Notes: generated from the sequence alone by a model not told the origin. A stretch of DNA of 64,000 nt from Diospyros lotus (GCF_014633365.1 NC_068347.1:32034116-32098115); one strand, 5' to 3'. Counted from the first letter of the stretch, positions 1-11,385 are shown. Translations and numbers: made by a program.

Positions 1-1793
1 CATTGTCTTTCGCACTTCGAAATTGCCGATCTGGGTCAGTATAACGAGCGCATCATTGTGTGGCCAATGGACTTTTCTGGCCTCCTCTTCCAAGAAGACC
101 ATCTTTTCCGGAATTGGGTTACCCCTAGCTCGCTTCGCGGGAACCGACTGCTCGTCCGATCTTGCCAACAAGACATGGTTAGCTTCACGCATAAACTTAT
201 CGCGAGATTTGTGGGAAGATCCCGCGAGGTGAGGTCCACTATGAATCATGTAGATAGTTCGCACAGCCGGTGAGCGTTCATCATCGGAGGGGGGCGGTTG
301 CTGTGCCGGTGTTTGGCTTAGTTGATTGGTTGGTTGCACCATGTAATCTTTTAAGCGACCACTCCTTATCAGATCCTCAATGGCGTCCCTTAGGGCCCAA
401 TATTTGGAGGTGTTGTGACCCGCCTCGTTGTGATATGAGCAGAATTTTTCCTTATTTCTGAATTTGTTGGGAGTTCTCAATGGGTTGGGCTTCCTGAACT
501 TCTCTTTGTTCCTTTCCATGGCGAAGATCCTTTCTTAAGGGTTAGACAGGGCACAGTAGCTGTCAAAGTGCTGCGACCTTTGAGGTCGCTCATCCTTCTC
601 TGCCTTGTGAGCTCACTCGAAGACTTCATTGTTTGAGCGCTCCCCCCGAGCTTCCCTTCCAGCGTCTCCGTTATTCCTTCTCTTATTCTGGTTGAAGCCC
701 CCGGCTTCTTCTTTCGACCCGATGGGTTTCTTTGACCCAAAGGCGTCTTCCCATCAAATCTCCTTAGAAGCTCGTTCATAGAATTCCTCCAGGTCTTTAA
801 CTAGGGTCCTGTAGATGCTCTCATAGAGCTTCCCGTCTTTTTGGAGGCCGGCGAAGATTGCTGTCAGGATACTTTCATCGAAGGGATCCTCGACGTTGCT
901 CACCTCACGTCTAAACCTGGCAATGTAATCCCTCATGGGCTTGTTCACTTTCCAGAACATTGTGGCGAGGTGACAAGGTGGTGCGAGCTGCCTCCTTAGG
1001 GCCCTGTATTGATTGAGGAATCTCTGTTGGCATTCCTCCCAACTGTTGATGCTGTGAGGCGGAAGGCTCTTGAACTAAGCTCGGGGAATATCACCCAAGA
1101 TTGCCGGGAAGGCGCGGCATTTAGCCAGCGAGCTGGTTGTTTGCAAATCCATTTGTACGTTGTACGCATCCAAGTAATCATAGGGGTCGTTGTCCCCATT
1201 GTACTGTGGCATGCTTGGGACTTTAAATCTCTGGGGGAGGTCGAGTTCAACCTCCCTGGTGAACGGCGTCCTGTCCTTCTGGCTGTGGACTCCTTGTCGT
1301 TCTTCCAGCTGCCGAACCCTTTGATATAGCTCCTCCATAGTTAAGTCCGAGCCTGCTGATTGCTGGGCCTGCGATCGGCTACTTCTTTCTCGAACCGGGG
1401 AGTAGTGATTTGGGAATGGATAGTTATCCTCGATATCCTCTTCTACGGGCGGGGGTCTCTCTTCTCATGATTGGTAAACCCTACGAGGCTAAGCCAGTGG
1501 ATCATGGGCAACCCGCGCTTGAGCTTGGGCCAGAATTCTGACCGCCTCAGCGAGCTGCATCACTGTATTCTCTAACGCCTCCTGGCGTTGCTGCCAGTCC
1601 CGAATAGCCCCTGTCTCGGTGATTGGGTTCGTGGGTTAAACAGGAAATCGTGGTGGTATGGCGATGGTAAAGGGATATCTGTTGTCGAAGCAACGGGCCC
1701 TCCATTTGGTGGAAAGTCTTGCGATCAATCGCGGTGATTTTCTGGTGGATCGATCGTTGCCTCAGAACTTCGAGTATTCTTTCCTCTTACCAT
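1..1793 (-). pseudogene. retrotransposon gag (and start of protease), with stops
   Basis: Starts at the minus-strand ATG at 1793 (MVRGKNTRSS), just inside the primer region. In order along the protein: a coiled N-terminal stretch (MEELYQRVRQLEERQ, near 1338), the conserved gag core (REVELDLPQRFKVPSMPQY), the segment MRDYIARFRREVSNVEDPFDE (near 850-950), a CxxH-type knuckle-like stretch (CSYHNEAGHNTSKYWALRD, near 370-450), and finally HWPHNDALVIL, which precedes the protease active site in related elements. At least four in-frame stops are visible: after NHRD early on, after IPRA near 1074, and two in the hinge near 530-620. It encodes a structural capsid protein in intact relatives. This copy is dead or needs frame repair. 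Confidence 0.82.
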
Positions 1794-1809
1794 GGCTATT
1801 AATCAAAGC

Positions 1810-1832
1810 GGCCCCTTCCTCTAGTGCCAAAA
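1810..1832 (-). other. primer-binding-site region
   Basis: Immediately downstream of the LTR end, the minus strand reads TTTTGGCACTAGAGGAAGG. Position and the TTTGGC start match the usual primer site of this class (TTTGGCGCC...), but the sequence has diverged and I cannot name the primer tRNA. Confidence 0.45.
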
Positions 1833-2486
1833 TGTCGACGTTCAATTTCAGCCAATCTTGATTCGTTTTGAGTTGCGGTGAGTAAGTCCAAAGTGTTAAG
1901 AAGAAGAAAACAAAGGTTCCAGACGTGAGTCAACACAAGAATTTTCACGTGGTTCGGCCAGAACGATGCCTACTCCACGACCGCACCCTGATTATTCTTT
2001 CAGAATGGCGGTGTCTGATTATTCTCCTCCTACCTCTCATGGTATTTCTGACTCCTATTTATATTAAGGGGTCTTTACAATTTAGATAACATATAGAAAT
2101 ATAATGGTCACATAACGGGGGACAAACAACCCTTATCATCTACACAAAATCGGGAGTGGGATCCTCATTACGAGGAGCATGGGCTGTTGTACATAAAGTA
2201 AATGGTCCTTACCTCTGACTTCTCAGTGGCTTTACCACTTATGCAAGCTAGAGGTTTTAGGCCAACGAACTGAGGGTTTTGCTGAGAGCTAGTCAGTCGA
2301 TCGTTGAGAGCTCGCTAGGGGATTTACCGAGAGCTCACAAAGTGATTGCTTTATGAGTTTCGGATTTCGGTGGTGTATGGGTTTTCTTTGACGAGGTCGC
2401 CTGCGTTTTTTGGGTTCCAAGCGATTGGGCCGGCCCATTGGACTGAGCCTGGCCCATAAGGAGTGATGCGGGAATAGCGTATAACA
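1833..2486 (-). repeat. 5' LTR of the TAT-like retrotransposon
   Basis: On the minus strand the LTR begins TGTTATACGC at 2486 and ends CGTCGACA at 1833, about 654 bp with TG...CA ends. It is followed directly by a TTTTGGCACTAG primer-site-like sequence. A TATA box lies inside. The other LTR is outside the window, so the boundaries come from this copy alone and the outer end (2486) is the less certain one. Confidence 0.65.
2054..2062 (-). promoter_or_regulatory. TATA box of the retrotransposon LTR
   Basis: Minus-strand TATAAATAG sits in the middle of the LTR, upstream of gag. This is the expected place for the U3/R promoter. Confidence 0.55.
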
Positions 2487-3378
2487 ATATGTAAATAAAA
2501 AAATATATACAACTGATGAAATAAGTTGTATATAAAAATATATACATATAACTACAGGAAAAGGAAAATAATACACAACATATATATATATATAAACTAA
2601 TGAGAAGAAGAAAGAGGTCGCAAGATATACCAGAGGGAACAAACGGATCTGGAAAAATGAGGTTGCTGGAAGAAGGAGATCGTTGGAGATAACGGCGACG
2701 GGCGGCTTGTGGCGACAAATCTGAAAGAAGGACCGGTGATGACGTGACCCGGATCTAGAACGAGGCTGCTTGCAGCTACCCGCTGGATAACGGCGATGGC
2801 AGTATGAATGAGGGGTGATGGCGTAGCGACGGTAATGGTAGTGCAGAGGTCTTGGAGAAGATAATAGGTATTTTGGTATTTTTGTTGGTCAACTTACTAA
2901 CATTTTCTGGCAAAGCTGGGGGTACCAGCTTTTGCTAAACGTTGCTACAACAGCTTTTCAGTAGGGTAGTGTATAAGTTGAAATACTCTGTGAAACACTT
3001 AACCATCAAACGCATGGCAGCGGATCAACTCCTTAAATGGCTTATACGTGATCAAACCACTAAGCCAAACAACCTCTTCAACTCGCCCCTCTCTCATTTG
3101 TACAGTACCCAAAAGCTTATATTGGTGCATATTATATACACATATATAACAAAAGTCAGGGATGTTAAGAAGAACCTTTTCTTGTTGCTAAGCCTCATCT
3201 CTTCAAGTTTTTCAAGTTGGTTGGATCATCTCATCTTGTTGTTGGTTGGATCATCTCATCTCGTTGGTAAGAGAGAGACGCCGTTGCTGGAGGAGACATT
3301 GGAGGACTAACGCCACTGTTGGTGAAAATCGATGACGAGAAAAGGAAATGATGACAGAGGTGGAGGAGAGCATGCAGA
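2487..3378. other. intergenic, no gene seen
   Basis: AT-rich sequence with a TA microsatellite near 2580-2595. A segment near 2895-2960 (CAGCTTTTGCTAAACG and its neighbourhood) looks like the end of a small DNA transposon. Two imperfect copies of GGTTGGATCATCTCATCT lie near 3220-3262. Open frames here are hydrophobic low-complexity translations of TA repeats. Confidence 0.5.
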
Positions 3379-3480
3379 GAGTGATTTTGTTCATCCCCTT
3401 TAACAGGGGTGACCATCACTCTCACAAAAATAGTGAGGATGATGGTCACCTCATTAAAAGAGATGAACAAAATCGCATTC
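3379..3480. mobile_element. small MITE-like inverted-repeat element
   Basis: About 102 bp. The left end GAGTGATTTTGTTCATC and the right end (reverse complement GAATGCGATTTTGTTCATC) match, and complementarity continues through the GGTGACCATCA segment, so the element folds almost completely. Related ends (GAACAAAATTGCACTC) occur near 3635-3655 and 5730-5750, and a longer cousin is at 8002-8173. Confidence 0.6.
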
Positions 3481-3574
3481 GAACATGCCGAAGGTAGAGG
3501 AGACGTGGTGGAGATATAGAGAGAGACGGTCACGGAGAGAGCAAGATAGAATAGGGAATGGGTATTCAAATTAA

Positions 3575-5020
3575 TGGGCTGTTCATTGACTAACGAGGCA
3601 TATGCTCAAAATGTCATTTTAACCCTCAATTAAGGGGTGAACAAAATTGCACTCATTATCGTTATTTCTACTGCCAACGTTTCTTTCAATGAGGAAACCA
3701 CATCACTATCATCACTGATGACCTTTAGCGATAAAGCCAAATTAGCCTTCTTGGCTACAGCTCACAGGGGGACTAATTGGGCACTTGGAGAGAGAAAAAG
3801 CAAAAGATGGAAGACGAGAAAATTGTGAAAGATAGAGACAGCTGCTGTCTCTATCTTTCACAATTTTCTCGTCTTCCATCTTTTGCAAAGTAAAGAGGAA
3901 GAGAATAATGCTAGTCGGCCATCTCAACGCCACTTGTTTCATTATTTGATATGACATTTTTTAATTATTTAAAATTTTCATTTATTCAGATATTTTGATG
4001 CACCATGGCCATTGCCGGATCTCTTCCTTGCGTCCATCGCCGCCTTTTGCTTTCAAATTTGTCGCCGCCTTCGACCCATGGTCGTCGCCTCAGCCTATCG
4101 CCGTCGCTTCTATACACTCTCCTCTTGCCGTCGCCTTTACTGTATATATATATATATATAACACATATGTTAACTTTTAACGTATATATATATATATATA
4201 TATATTTTTTAATATTTATTATATTAATATATTTAATATTTTTATAAATTAAATTTAAATTTAAAAATCAAATATTATATTAATATATTTTTTAATAATT
4301 ATATATAAATTATTAATATTTAATGATAGTTAAACATTAATTTATAATTTTTTTTATAAATTTTATTTATATTATTTTACAATAAGTTTTTTTATTTTTT
4401 ATTAAATTCTGATAATTTATCAAATTTTTTAAACTAAATACTTAATTATATGAATGATAATTTAAAATATGTTTATTTAAATATCTTATCAATTTAAATG
4501 TTAACTAATTTTTAAATTTTATATAATTTTTAAATAAAAAAATTTATAAACTCTTAAAAAAAACTATAAGCCAAACATCCTCTTAAAATATTTTAACTGA
4601 AATTTATTAAAGTATTTGCTTAGATAATTTCTTATGGGGAGAGCCCTTTTGGTATCATTCTAATCTTAGGGAAATTTTATTGGGAGCCATCAAAATTGTT
4701 CTCTATAGTTATTTTTATCAAAATTCATTAATATTTTTTAAAATTTTTATTTTACCCTCAACAACCCCACAACCACACCTATCTCTCTCTCTTCCTAAAA
4801 ATACACACACATACACAAACATATATATATATATATATCCAGACATGACTATGGCTGGCCACCATGGTCGCAACCATCTTTTGCGACTAATGGTAGCCAC
4901 GATGTCATCATTATCGACGGGAGAACCTCCGAACCCATATACCTACACATAGATATATAAATATACACGCGCGCGCACACACACATATATATATATATAT
5001 ATATACAAAAAGAGGTGACC
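3575..5020 (+). repeat. segmental duplication, copy A
   Basis: Begins GGGCTGTTCATTGACTAACG and matches 5645-7466 in the same order: GCACTC block, GACAGCT core, a Pro/Ser-type GC-rich stretch near 4010-4140, TA run, AT-rich body, TAAGCCAAACATCCTC block, and CA/TA microsatellites near 4800-5005. Copy A lacks the insert seen in copy B near 6340-6530. It has the palindrome at 3800-3886 where copy B has direct repeats. Confidence 0.75.
3800..3886. repeat. perfect palindrome, 43-bp arms, 1-nt centre
   Basis: Left arm 3800-3842 (GCAAAAGATGG...AGACAGC) and right arm 3844-3886 (GCTGTCTCT...CATCTTTTGC) are exact reverse complements around a single T at 3843. Related units are arranged as direct repeats in the paralogous copy at 5936-6185. 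Confidence 0.95.
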
Positions 5021-5640
5021 TGGGATTCGGGAAATACCGTGCTTCCCAAATCTTGGGATTCAGAAATACATGCGTTTCCTGAATTTTGGAATTCGAAAAA
5101 TTCACTAATACTACAATATTTATTTACACACTAATTAAAAAAATTACGGATTATTTGGAGTTTCCAACTTCCCAAACTCTTAGAAACACACACTAATACA
5201 TATAAGATGTAGATTTACTTATGTGTGATGTTATTTTTTTGAGTAGTTGCTATCTTTTTCCTCAAACTCTCCTCAATTTATCATAAATATTTAAGTGTAA
5301 TAATTTATAGCTAACTTCGACTCGCTAATATTTTGAGAGAAATTAGCTGAGTAATGATGGGTGTGAAACAAGAGGAATGAGTGACTTTGAAAAGAAAATA
5401 GTTTTTTTAATTTTTGATGGTGGGTATGAAATAATAAGTAATTGCGACGAACAATAAGTGAAAAGAAATTATAGAGTTTGTTGATAGAAAAAAGTATGAT
5501 GTCAAGTGGTTGAATAAAGTAGGTGGTTGAGTATTAAAAATGAAGAATAAAATTAAATTTATTTTTAAGATTATTTTAGATATATTGAAAGGTAATTATA
5601 AAAAGTAGAATCGTGATTGTGAATAGAATTTTTTTTAAAT
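5020..5640. other. AT-rich spacer between duplicated segments
   Basis: Contains short GGGATTCGG / CCCGAATC-type repeats near 5025-5100. The same kind of motif recurs near 14060-14220 and 14380-14490. No gene seen. Confidence 0.5.
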
Positions 5641-5644
5641 TATT

Positions 5645-7466
5645 GGGCTGTTCATTGACTAACGAGACATATGCTCAAAATGGCATTTTAACTCTCAATT
5701 AACGAGGGTTACGTTCACCCCCGTTAAGGGGGTGAACAAAATTGCACTCATTATCATTATTTCCACTGCCAACGTTTCTTTCGATGCATTATTATTATCT
5801 CTACTGCCAACGTTTCTTTCGATGAGGAAACCACATCACTATCATCACTGATGACCTTTAGCAGTAAAGCCAAATTAGCTTTCTTGGCTACAGCTCACAG
5901 GGGGACTAATTGGGCACTTGGAGAGAGAAAAAACAAAAGATGGAAGAAGAGAAAATTGTGAAAGAAAGAGACAGCTTTGAAATAAAGAAAGAGACAGCTT
6001 TGCAGCAAAAGATGGAAGAACAGAAAATTGTGAAAGAAAGAGACAGCTTTGCAGCACGCGCAATTGTGAAAGAAAGAGACAGCTTTGAAATAAAGAAAGA
6101 GACAGCTTTGCAGCAAAAGATGGAAGAAAAGAAAATTGTGAAAGAAAGAGACAGCTTTGCAGCAGGCGCAATGGATTGCGCCTGCCCGCAAAGAAAAGAG
6201 GAAGAGAATATTGCTATTCGGCCATCTCAACGCCAATTTGATATGACATTTTTTAATTATTTAAAATTTTCATTTATTCAGATTTTTTTAAGCACATCTT
6301 CGTTGCCGGATCTCTTCCTTGCGTCCATCGTCGCATTTTACCTATACTGTACAGAAACATTTTATAGGTATTATTTTTTTATTTTTAAAACGTTTTGAAA
6401 ATATTTTTTATTTTTATTTTAAACTTTATTTATACTTATTTTTTAAAATAATATCTATTTCCACGTTTCCATTTCTAATAGAAAACACTTTCCGTTTCCG
6501 TTTTCATTTCCTTGCAACATAGTCTTTTGCTTTCAAATTTGTCGCCACCTTCAACCCATGGCCGTTGCCTCAACCTATCAAGTATCACCGTCGCCTCTAC
6601 ACACTATCTCCTCTTGCTATCGCCTTCACTATATATATATATATAACACATATACATATATATTTTAATATTTATTATATTAATATTTTTAATATTTTTA
6701 TAATTTAAATTTAAAAATCAAATATTATATTAATATATTTTTTAATAATTATTTATAATTTATTAATATTTAATGATAGTTAAATATTAATTTATAATTT
6801 ATTTTTATTTATTAAAAATTAATATTTTTATAAATTTTATTTATATTATTTTACAATAAGTTTTTTTATTTTTTTATTAAATTCTGATAATTTATCAAAT
6901 TTTTTAAACTAAATACTTAATTATATGAATGATAATTTAAAATATTTTTATTTAAATATCTTATCAATTTAAATGTTAACTAATTTTTAAATTTTATATA
7001 ATTTTTAAATAAAAAAATTTATAAACTCTTAAAAAAAACTATAAGCCAAACATCCTCTTAAAATATTTTAACTGAAATTTATTAAAGTATTTGCTTAGAT
7101 AATTTCTTATGGGGAGAGCCCCATTGGTATCTTTCTAACCTTAGGGAAATTCTATTGGCTGCCATCAAAATTGCTCTCTACAATTACTCTTATCAAAATT
7201 CATTAATAGTTCTTAAAATTTTTATTTTATCCTCCACAACCACACTTATCTCTCTCTCTCTCTCCCTAAAAATACACACACACATACATATATAGACATG
7301 GTTGCGGCTGGCCACCATGATTGCGACCATCTTTTGCGGTTGACGGTGGCTGCGATGTCGTCATCGTCGTCGGGAAGCCCCAAACCCATATACCTACACA
7401 TAGATATATAAATATACGTGCACACATACATATACATATATATATACATACAGAAAGAGGCAACCA
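5645..7466 (+). repeat. segmental duplication, copy B
   Basis: Partner of 3575-5020. It is longer because of a tandem array at 5936-6185 and extra sequence near 6340-6530. Copy B also preserves the complete MULE-like element (7145-7963) of which copy A keeps only the left part (from about 4670). Confidence 0.75.
5936..6185 (+). repeat. tandem and interleaved GAAAGAGACAGCTTTG repeats ending in a short hairpin
   Basis: Units of the type AAGATGGAAGA..GAAAATTGTGAAAGAAAGAGACAGCTTTG recur at least three times, with shorter GAAATAAAGAAAGAGACAGC units between. The array ends in a perfect 11-bp-arm hairpin at 6162-6185 (GCAGGCGCAAT / ATTGCGCCTGC). The open frame through it (5910-6398) is a by-product of repeat length and I do not call it a gene. 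Confidence 0.85.
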
Positions 7467-7963
7467 TGGGGGCAGCCATAGTCGCCGGAAGTGCCAGGGT
7501 TCAGGGCCTTTAGTGTGTCGACCTTGAACCCTGGGGTTCGAGGGCACCTCCGGGGACCATGCCTATCCCCATGATCGCTTCTTTTTGAATATATATATAT
7601 ATATATGTGTATGTCTATACATGTATATTTATATATCTGTGTATTTGTTTATATATGTGTCTATGTATATGGGTTCGGAGGTTCCCCTTATGATGATGGC
7701 GGCATCATAGCCTCCAACAGCCGCGAAAGATGGTTGCGGCCAGGGTGGCCGAAGATAGCTGCCATGGTTGTATATATATACATATATATAGATGTGTTTG
7801 TGTGTATATATTCGGGAATAGAGAAAGAGATGCGTGTGTGATAGAGAGATGGATGTGGTTGTGGGGGTTGTTGAGGATAAAATAAAAAATTTTAAAAAAT
7901 TAATGAATTTTGACAAAAGTGACTATAAAGAGCAATTTTGATTGCTGTGAATAAAATTTTTCG
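7145..7963. mobile_element. MULE-like element with long terminal inverted repeats
   Basis: About 819 bp. The left arm runs from GGAAATTCTATTGGCTGCC. The right arm (reverse complement CGAAAAATTTTATTCACAGC) matches it for roughly 300 bp, through CATCAAAATTGCTCT, TTTATTTTATCCTC, the CGCAACCATCTTT block and CCGAACCCATATAC. Flanks TAACCTTAG (7136-7144) and TAATCTTAT (7964-7972) agree at 7 of 9 positions. An unoccupied paralogous site is present at 11267-11275. No transposase, so non-autonomous. Confidence 0.7.
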
Positions 7964-8001
7964 TAATCTTATCTTATATAATTACAAGCTTCTGACCTTT
8001 T

Positions 8002-8173
8002 GAGTGCAATTTTGTGCACCCTGGGTGACTTTACCCAGGGTGCAAAATAGGTCATTTTGGGGTGGGCCCCATTTCCAAGGGGAGAGAGAAAGGGATAGAG
8101 AAATTGGGCCACCCCCAAAATGACTGTTTTGTCCCTGAGTTAAAGTCACCCCAGGGTGCACAAAATTGCACTC
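8002..8173. mobile_element. MITE with GAGTGCAATTTTGTGCACCC ends
   Basis: About 172 bp. Both ends read GAGTGCAATTTTGTGCACCC on opposite strands, and complementarity runs on through GGTGACTTTA and TCATTTTGGGGGTGG. The paralogous sequence at about 11290-11310 passes from CTTCTGCCCACG to TTATGTTGCC without the element, which shows that it inserted. Confidence 0.8.
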
Positions 8174-8239
8174 CTTATGTTGCCCGCGGGGCCCACCCAC
8201 CCACCGCCCCTCCTAGGACGCGGGCAACAGGGCCCCACC

Positions 8240-9010
8240 CCTCCTAATTGCATCCTCCCATAGACATACCAACTGCCGTTGAGAGCATCTCCAACGTGGA
8301 CACCATTATGATATTTTAAATTTTTCAACACTTGTATTCACTCTAATATCCTCAACACTAAATTAGTCTAAAAGATATTTTTAAAAAATATTTTATAAAT
8401 AATTATTTAATTAATATTAATTATTTTATTTTATTTAACATAATATTATTAAAAATAATTAATTATATTTTATAAAAAATATCAATAATTACTTTCATAA
8501 AAATTTAGAAGATCATTTTCACTTATTCCATAACATATTTGGCCAGTATTTTACTAGTTATGAATAAGATGGAGATAATTTTCTGAATTTTTAAATGGTA
8601 GTTTAGAATTAAGTATAAAAAATATTTTTTTTTTAAGTTATGTTGTTATTTTTTTATTTTAATCATATATTTTTAATTTAAATTAATAAAAATATTATTA
8701 TTTTTATTATATTATTGTATTTTTACATAATATTATCTTTCTATTAAGTAAAATTTACCATATATATAAACAAAGTTAGTTCATTTTATATTAATATGGT
8801 ATTTATAATATATATTAAATATTTTAAAATATATTTAATATTATACTTATTTTATAGATCTTAATAAGATATTTTCACTTATATATATTTTTTATAGTAA
8901 TTTAATTTATATTTTTAATTATTAATAAAAATATATAAAAATAATAAAAAAATATAAAGAAAATAATTTATTTTAAAGTTATAGTAATACGGGTAAAATT
9001 GAAAATAAAA
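8240..9010 (+). repeat. dispersed segmental repeat, copy 1
   Basis: Begins at GCATCCTCCCATAGACATAC and continues through a long AT-rich body (TTTAAATTTTTCAACAC, TTTTATAAATAATTATTTAATTAATATTAA and so on). The same order is seen at 12403-13290. The leader also recurs near 18820 and 20815 without the AT-rich body, so the body beginning near GAGAGCATCTCCAACG is probably an inserted transposon. Confidence 0.7.
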
Positions 9011-9084
9011 TTAAAAAAATATTTTACTATTTGCTCAACACCGGTGGTGTATTCATTCGAGTGCATTTTCACATCAAATTGGTG

Positions 9085-9430
9085 CTGAGCCCCAGAATTC
9101 GACACTCTCTTGAGACCAGGAAAGAAGAACGAGGGAGGGAGGGAGAAGCAAGAAGTTCCTCAGATTTTGGCAACCTTGTAAGTTCCTCAGAAGTTATATT
9201 TATTGCTGCAACCGGGAGGCGAGCAGAAGGAGAGCCAGAGATGGCTGGCGACGAACCTGTGAGAGATGAAAGAAGCGTCGAAGATGGTCGCCGGGCCCAA
9301 GTGGAAGAACTTCATCAGGAGGTTTAACGAGTATATATTTCAACAAGAAATATAGGAGCCAGTTTCAGTACGATCCTCAAAGCCATGCTCTCAACTTCGT
9401 TTGATGATGGAGCTGGGGAAGACGACGAAA
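9085..9430 (+). pseudogene. truncated copy of the unidentified gene also seen at 16983-17497
   Basis: Contains the leader CCAGAATTCGACACTCTC, a purine-rich stretch, GGCAACCTTGTAAGTTCCTC, the ATGGCTGGCGACGAA start region and the segment GGGCCCAAGTGGAAGAAC. It breaks off at GGGGAAGACGACG into AT-rich sequence. Relative to the 17-kb copy it carries substitutions and an in-frame stop (AAATATAGGAG), so it cannot encode the same product. I do not recognise the gene. Confidence 0.6.
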
Positions 9431-11266
9431 TTTATTAATGTATTTAAATGAAATTTATTAAAGTATTTATAAAAGTTTTTAAATGAAATTTATTAAAGTA
9501 TTTATTTAAGGCATCTCCAACACGGGGCCAAATGCTCCCAAGTCAAAATTTGAGGAGAAAATCGCTAGAAATCATCTCCGATGGGCCTCTTATCTAGGGA
9601 TTTTCTCTCCAAATTTATATGGAGCTTCAAATTACTCTTAATAATTGAGAAGTGAAAATTTGCTCATTAACTCTATTTCCACAGCGACTCTATGTTGTTT
9701 GTCTTGAAATTTGAAGAAGACTTTGGTGATAAGCAAGAGCAGCAGTAGCGATAGCTAAAAACAATGACAGGCAGAACGACCGGCGAATCTAGTGTTGGAG
9801 ACGAGGAACACGTTGTTTTCTTCGAACTTCTCCGAGCTAAACAAGGACCAGATCAATTTGTGTATGTGTTTATTGAACGAGGACCAAATCGATGTGTATA
9901 TATATATGTGTGTGTGGATCGATTTGTTAGATTGTTTGGGGAATTTTTGTGGAATTGATCGATTTGTGTATTTTTACGTATTTATTTATTGATTTATGTA
10001 TTTAATTATTGATTTTTGTGTATGTGTATATTTGATTATTTTGTATATTTAATTATTAATTTTATTTATGTGTGCATCTAATTATTTTGTATATTTAGTT
10101 ATTAATTTATGTATTTAATTATTAATTTTGTATATGTGTTAAAATTATAAATAAAGTAAAATAAATAGAATTGAAATTTATAAAAATAAATAAATAAAAT
10201 AGATAGGAGAGTAGAGAATACGAGTTAGAGCACGCACAACTATATGTATACACATCTCCAACACATGGTCAGCCAAAATTCTTGCAAAGTCAAAAAATAA
10301 GGTGAAAAGTGTTGAAATTCATTTTCAACCCATCTCTCTATCTGTCTTGTCACTCTCCAAAATTTGGCTGAGCTTCAAATGGCGCTTTAGAGATGAGGAG
10401 CTAAATTTGCTCCCTATTTCATTTTGTATATATTTTGTTTGTATTGAAGTATTGACTGAATTATATTTTTGTGTATTTGATTGTTAATTTTTTTTATATG
10501 CATGTACTTGATTATTTTATGTATTTGTATGCAAATATTTGATTATTTTGTGTATGCATGTATTTAATTATTTTGTGTACTTGATTATTCATTTTGTGTG
10601 TATTTGATTATTTTGTATATTTAATTATTGATTATGTGTACGTATGTATCTCATTATTTGAATGTTATGTGTATGTGTGTATCTGTTTATTGATTAGGTG
10701 TATTTGATTCATTTTGTATATCATATATTTTTTTAACATGTTTCAATGTAATGTTTTGAAGTTAATCCTAAAAATGAATGTCAATGTTACTTAATTAGAT
10801 CATTTAATGTTGTATTTAAAATAATAATTATTATATTATATGGAGAGTATTTATTTTTGTAATTTTTTTACGCAGTTTGATCAATTAAATTTTAAATTAT
10901 GAAAATATTTTAAATAATTTTATTAAATAATTATTTTTAAAATATATTAATAAATTTATTTACAAATATATTGAATATCATAAAAATCTAATACCATCAT
11001 ATTTATTATTAAATTATCAAATAAATAATAAATTTTTATAGTAATAAAAATTATAAGTGAGAAAAAGTAAATATAATTAAAATTTTTAATAAATAAATAA
11101 AATAGAGGATGAAATAGGGAGAAAAATAAAAATTAATTGTAATTCGTATAATCTTTTAGATAAAACTAAAATAAAAAATAATTTTTTTATAATATAATAA
11201 AAAATAGAGAAAAAACAGAATTGGAGATGACGGAATGTCTGAAGTCATATGCTTTTGGTATTATTC
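9431..11266. other. AT-rich region with remnants of GGCATCTCCAACAC-type elements
   Basis: GGCATCTCCAACAC at about 9508 and CACATCTCCAACACATGG at about 10252 are typical ends of plant miniature elements. A reverse-oriented TTGGAGATGACGG lies at about 11221. The rest is TATTTGATTATTTTG-type low-complexity sequence (9950-10740). No gene seen. Confidence 0.45.
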
Positions 11267-11385
11267 TAATCTTATCTTATATAATTCCAAGCTTCTGCCC
11301 ACGTTATGTTGCCTGCGCGGCCCCACGCACCCCCCTTCTCTACTCAATCGGATCCCCCCCCCCCCCCCCCCCCACCAACAATAAT
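11267..11385 (+). other. paralogous empty site of the 7145-7963 and 8002-8173 elements, followed by a C run
   Basis: TAATCTTATCTTATATAATTCCAAGCTTCTGCCCACG...TTATGTTGCC matches the DNA flanking both elements in the 8-kb copy but contains neither of them. A run of about 20 C follows at 11354-11373. Confidence 0.7.

Larger units (their letters stand above)
1..2486 (-). mobile_element. Ty3/gypsy LTR retrotransposon, TAT-like lineage, 5' part, cut by window edge
   Basis: Reading the minus strand there is an LTR (2486 to 1833), a primer-site region and then gag running off the left edge of the window. The gag has the long N-terminal domain typical of TAT-lineage elements (block around PQYNGDNDPYDYLDAYNVQ). 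Stop codons interrupt the frame, so this copy is not autonomous. Protease, RT, integrase and the 3' LTR would lie outside the window to the left. Lineage is assigned from recalled gag features, not from a search. Confidence 0.85.

Noticed and set aside
1009..1329. 106-codon plus-strand frame
   Set aside because: It is antisense to the retrotransposon gag core, which has clear family motifs.
2289..2718. Two overlapping hydrophobic minus-strand frames (117 and 127 codons)
   Set aside because: They arise from TA microsatellite translation (YIYIY) across the LTR boundary, with no domain.
3800..3886. Palindrome as a microRNA precursor
   Set aside because: The arms are exactly identical with a 1-nt loop. 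miRNA precursors have mismatches and a larger loop, and the unit is part of a local repeat.
5910..6398. 162-codon plus-strand open frame with internal amino-acid repeats
   Set aside because: It is a translation of the tandem GAAAGAGACAGC array, extends into AT-rich sequence, and the paralogous copy at 3.8 kb does not keep it open.
11354..11373. Run of about 20 C as a quadruplex or regulatory signal
   Set aside because: A single homopolymer at a transposon-rich junction. Its length is unreliable in assemblies and there is no nearby gene.
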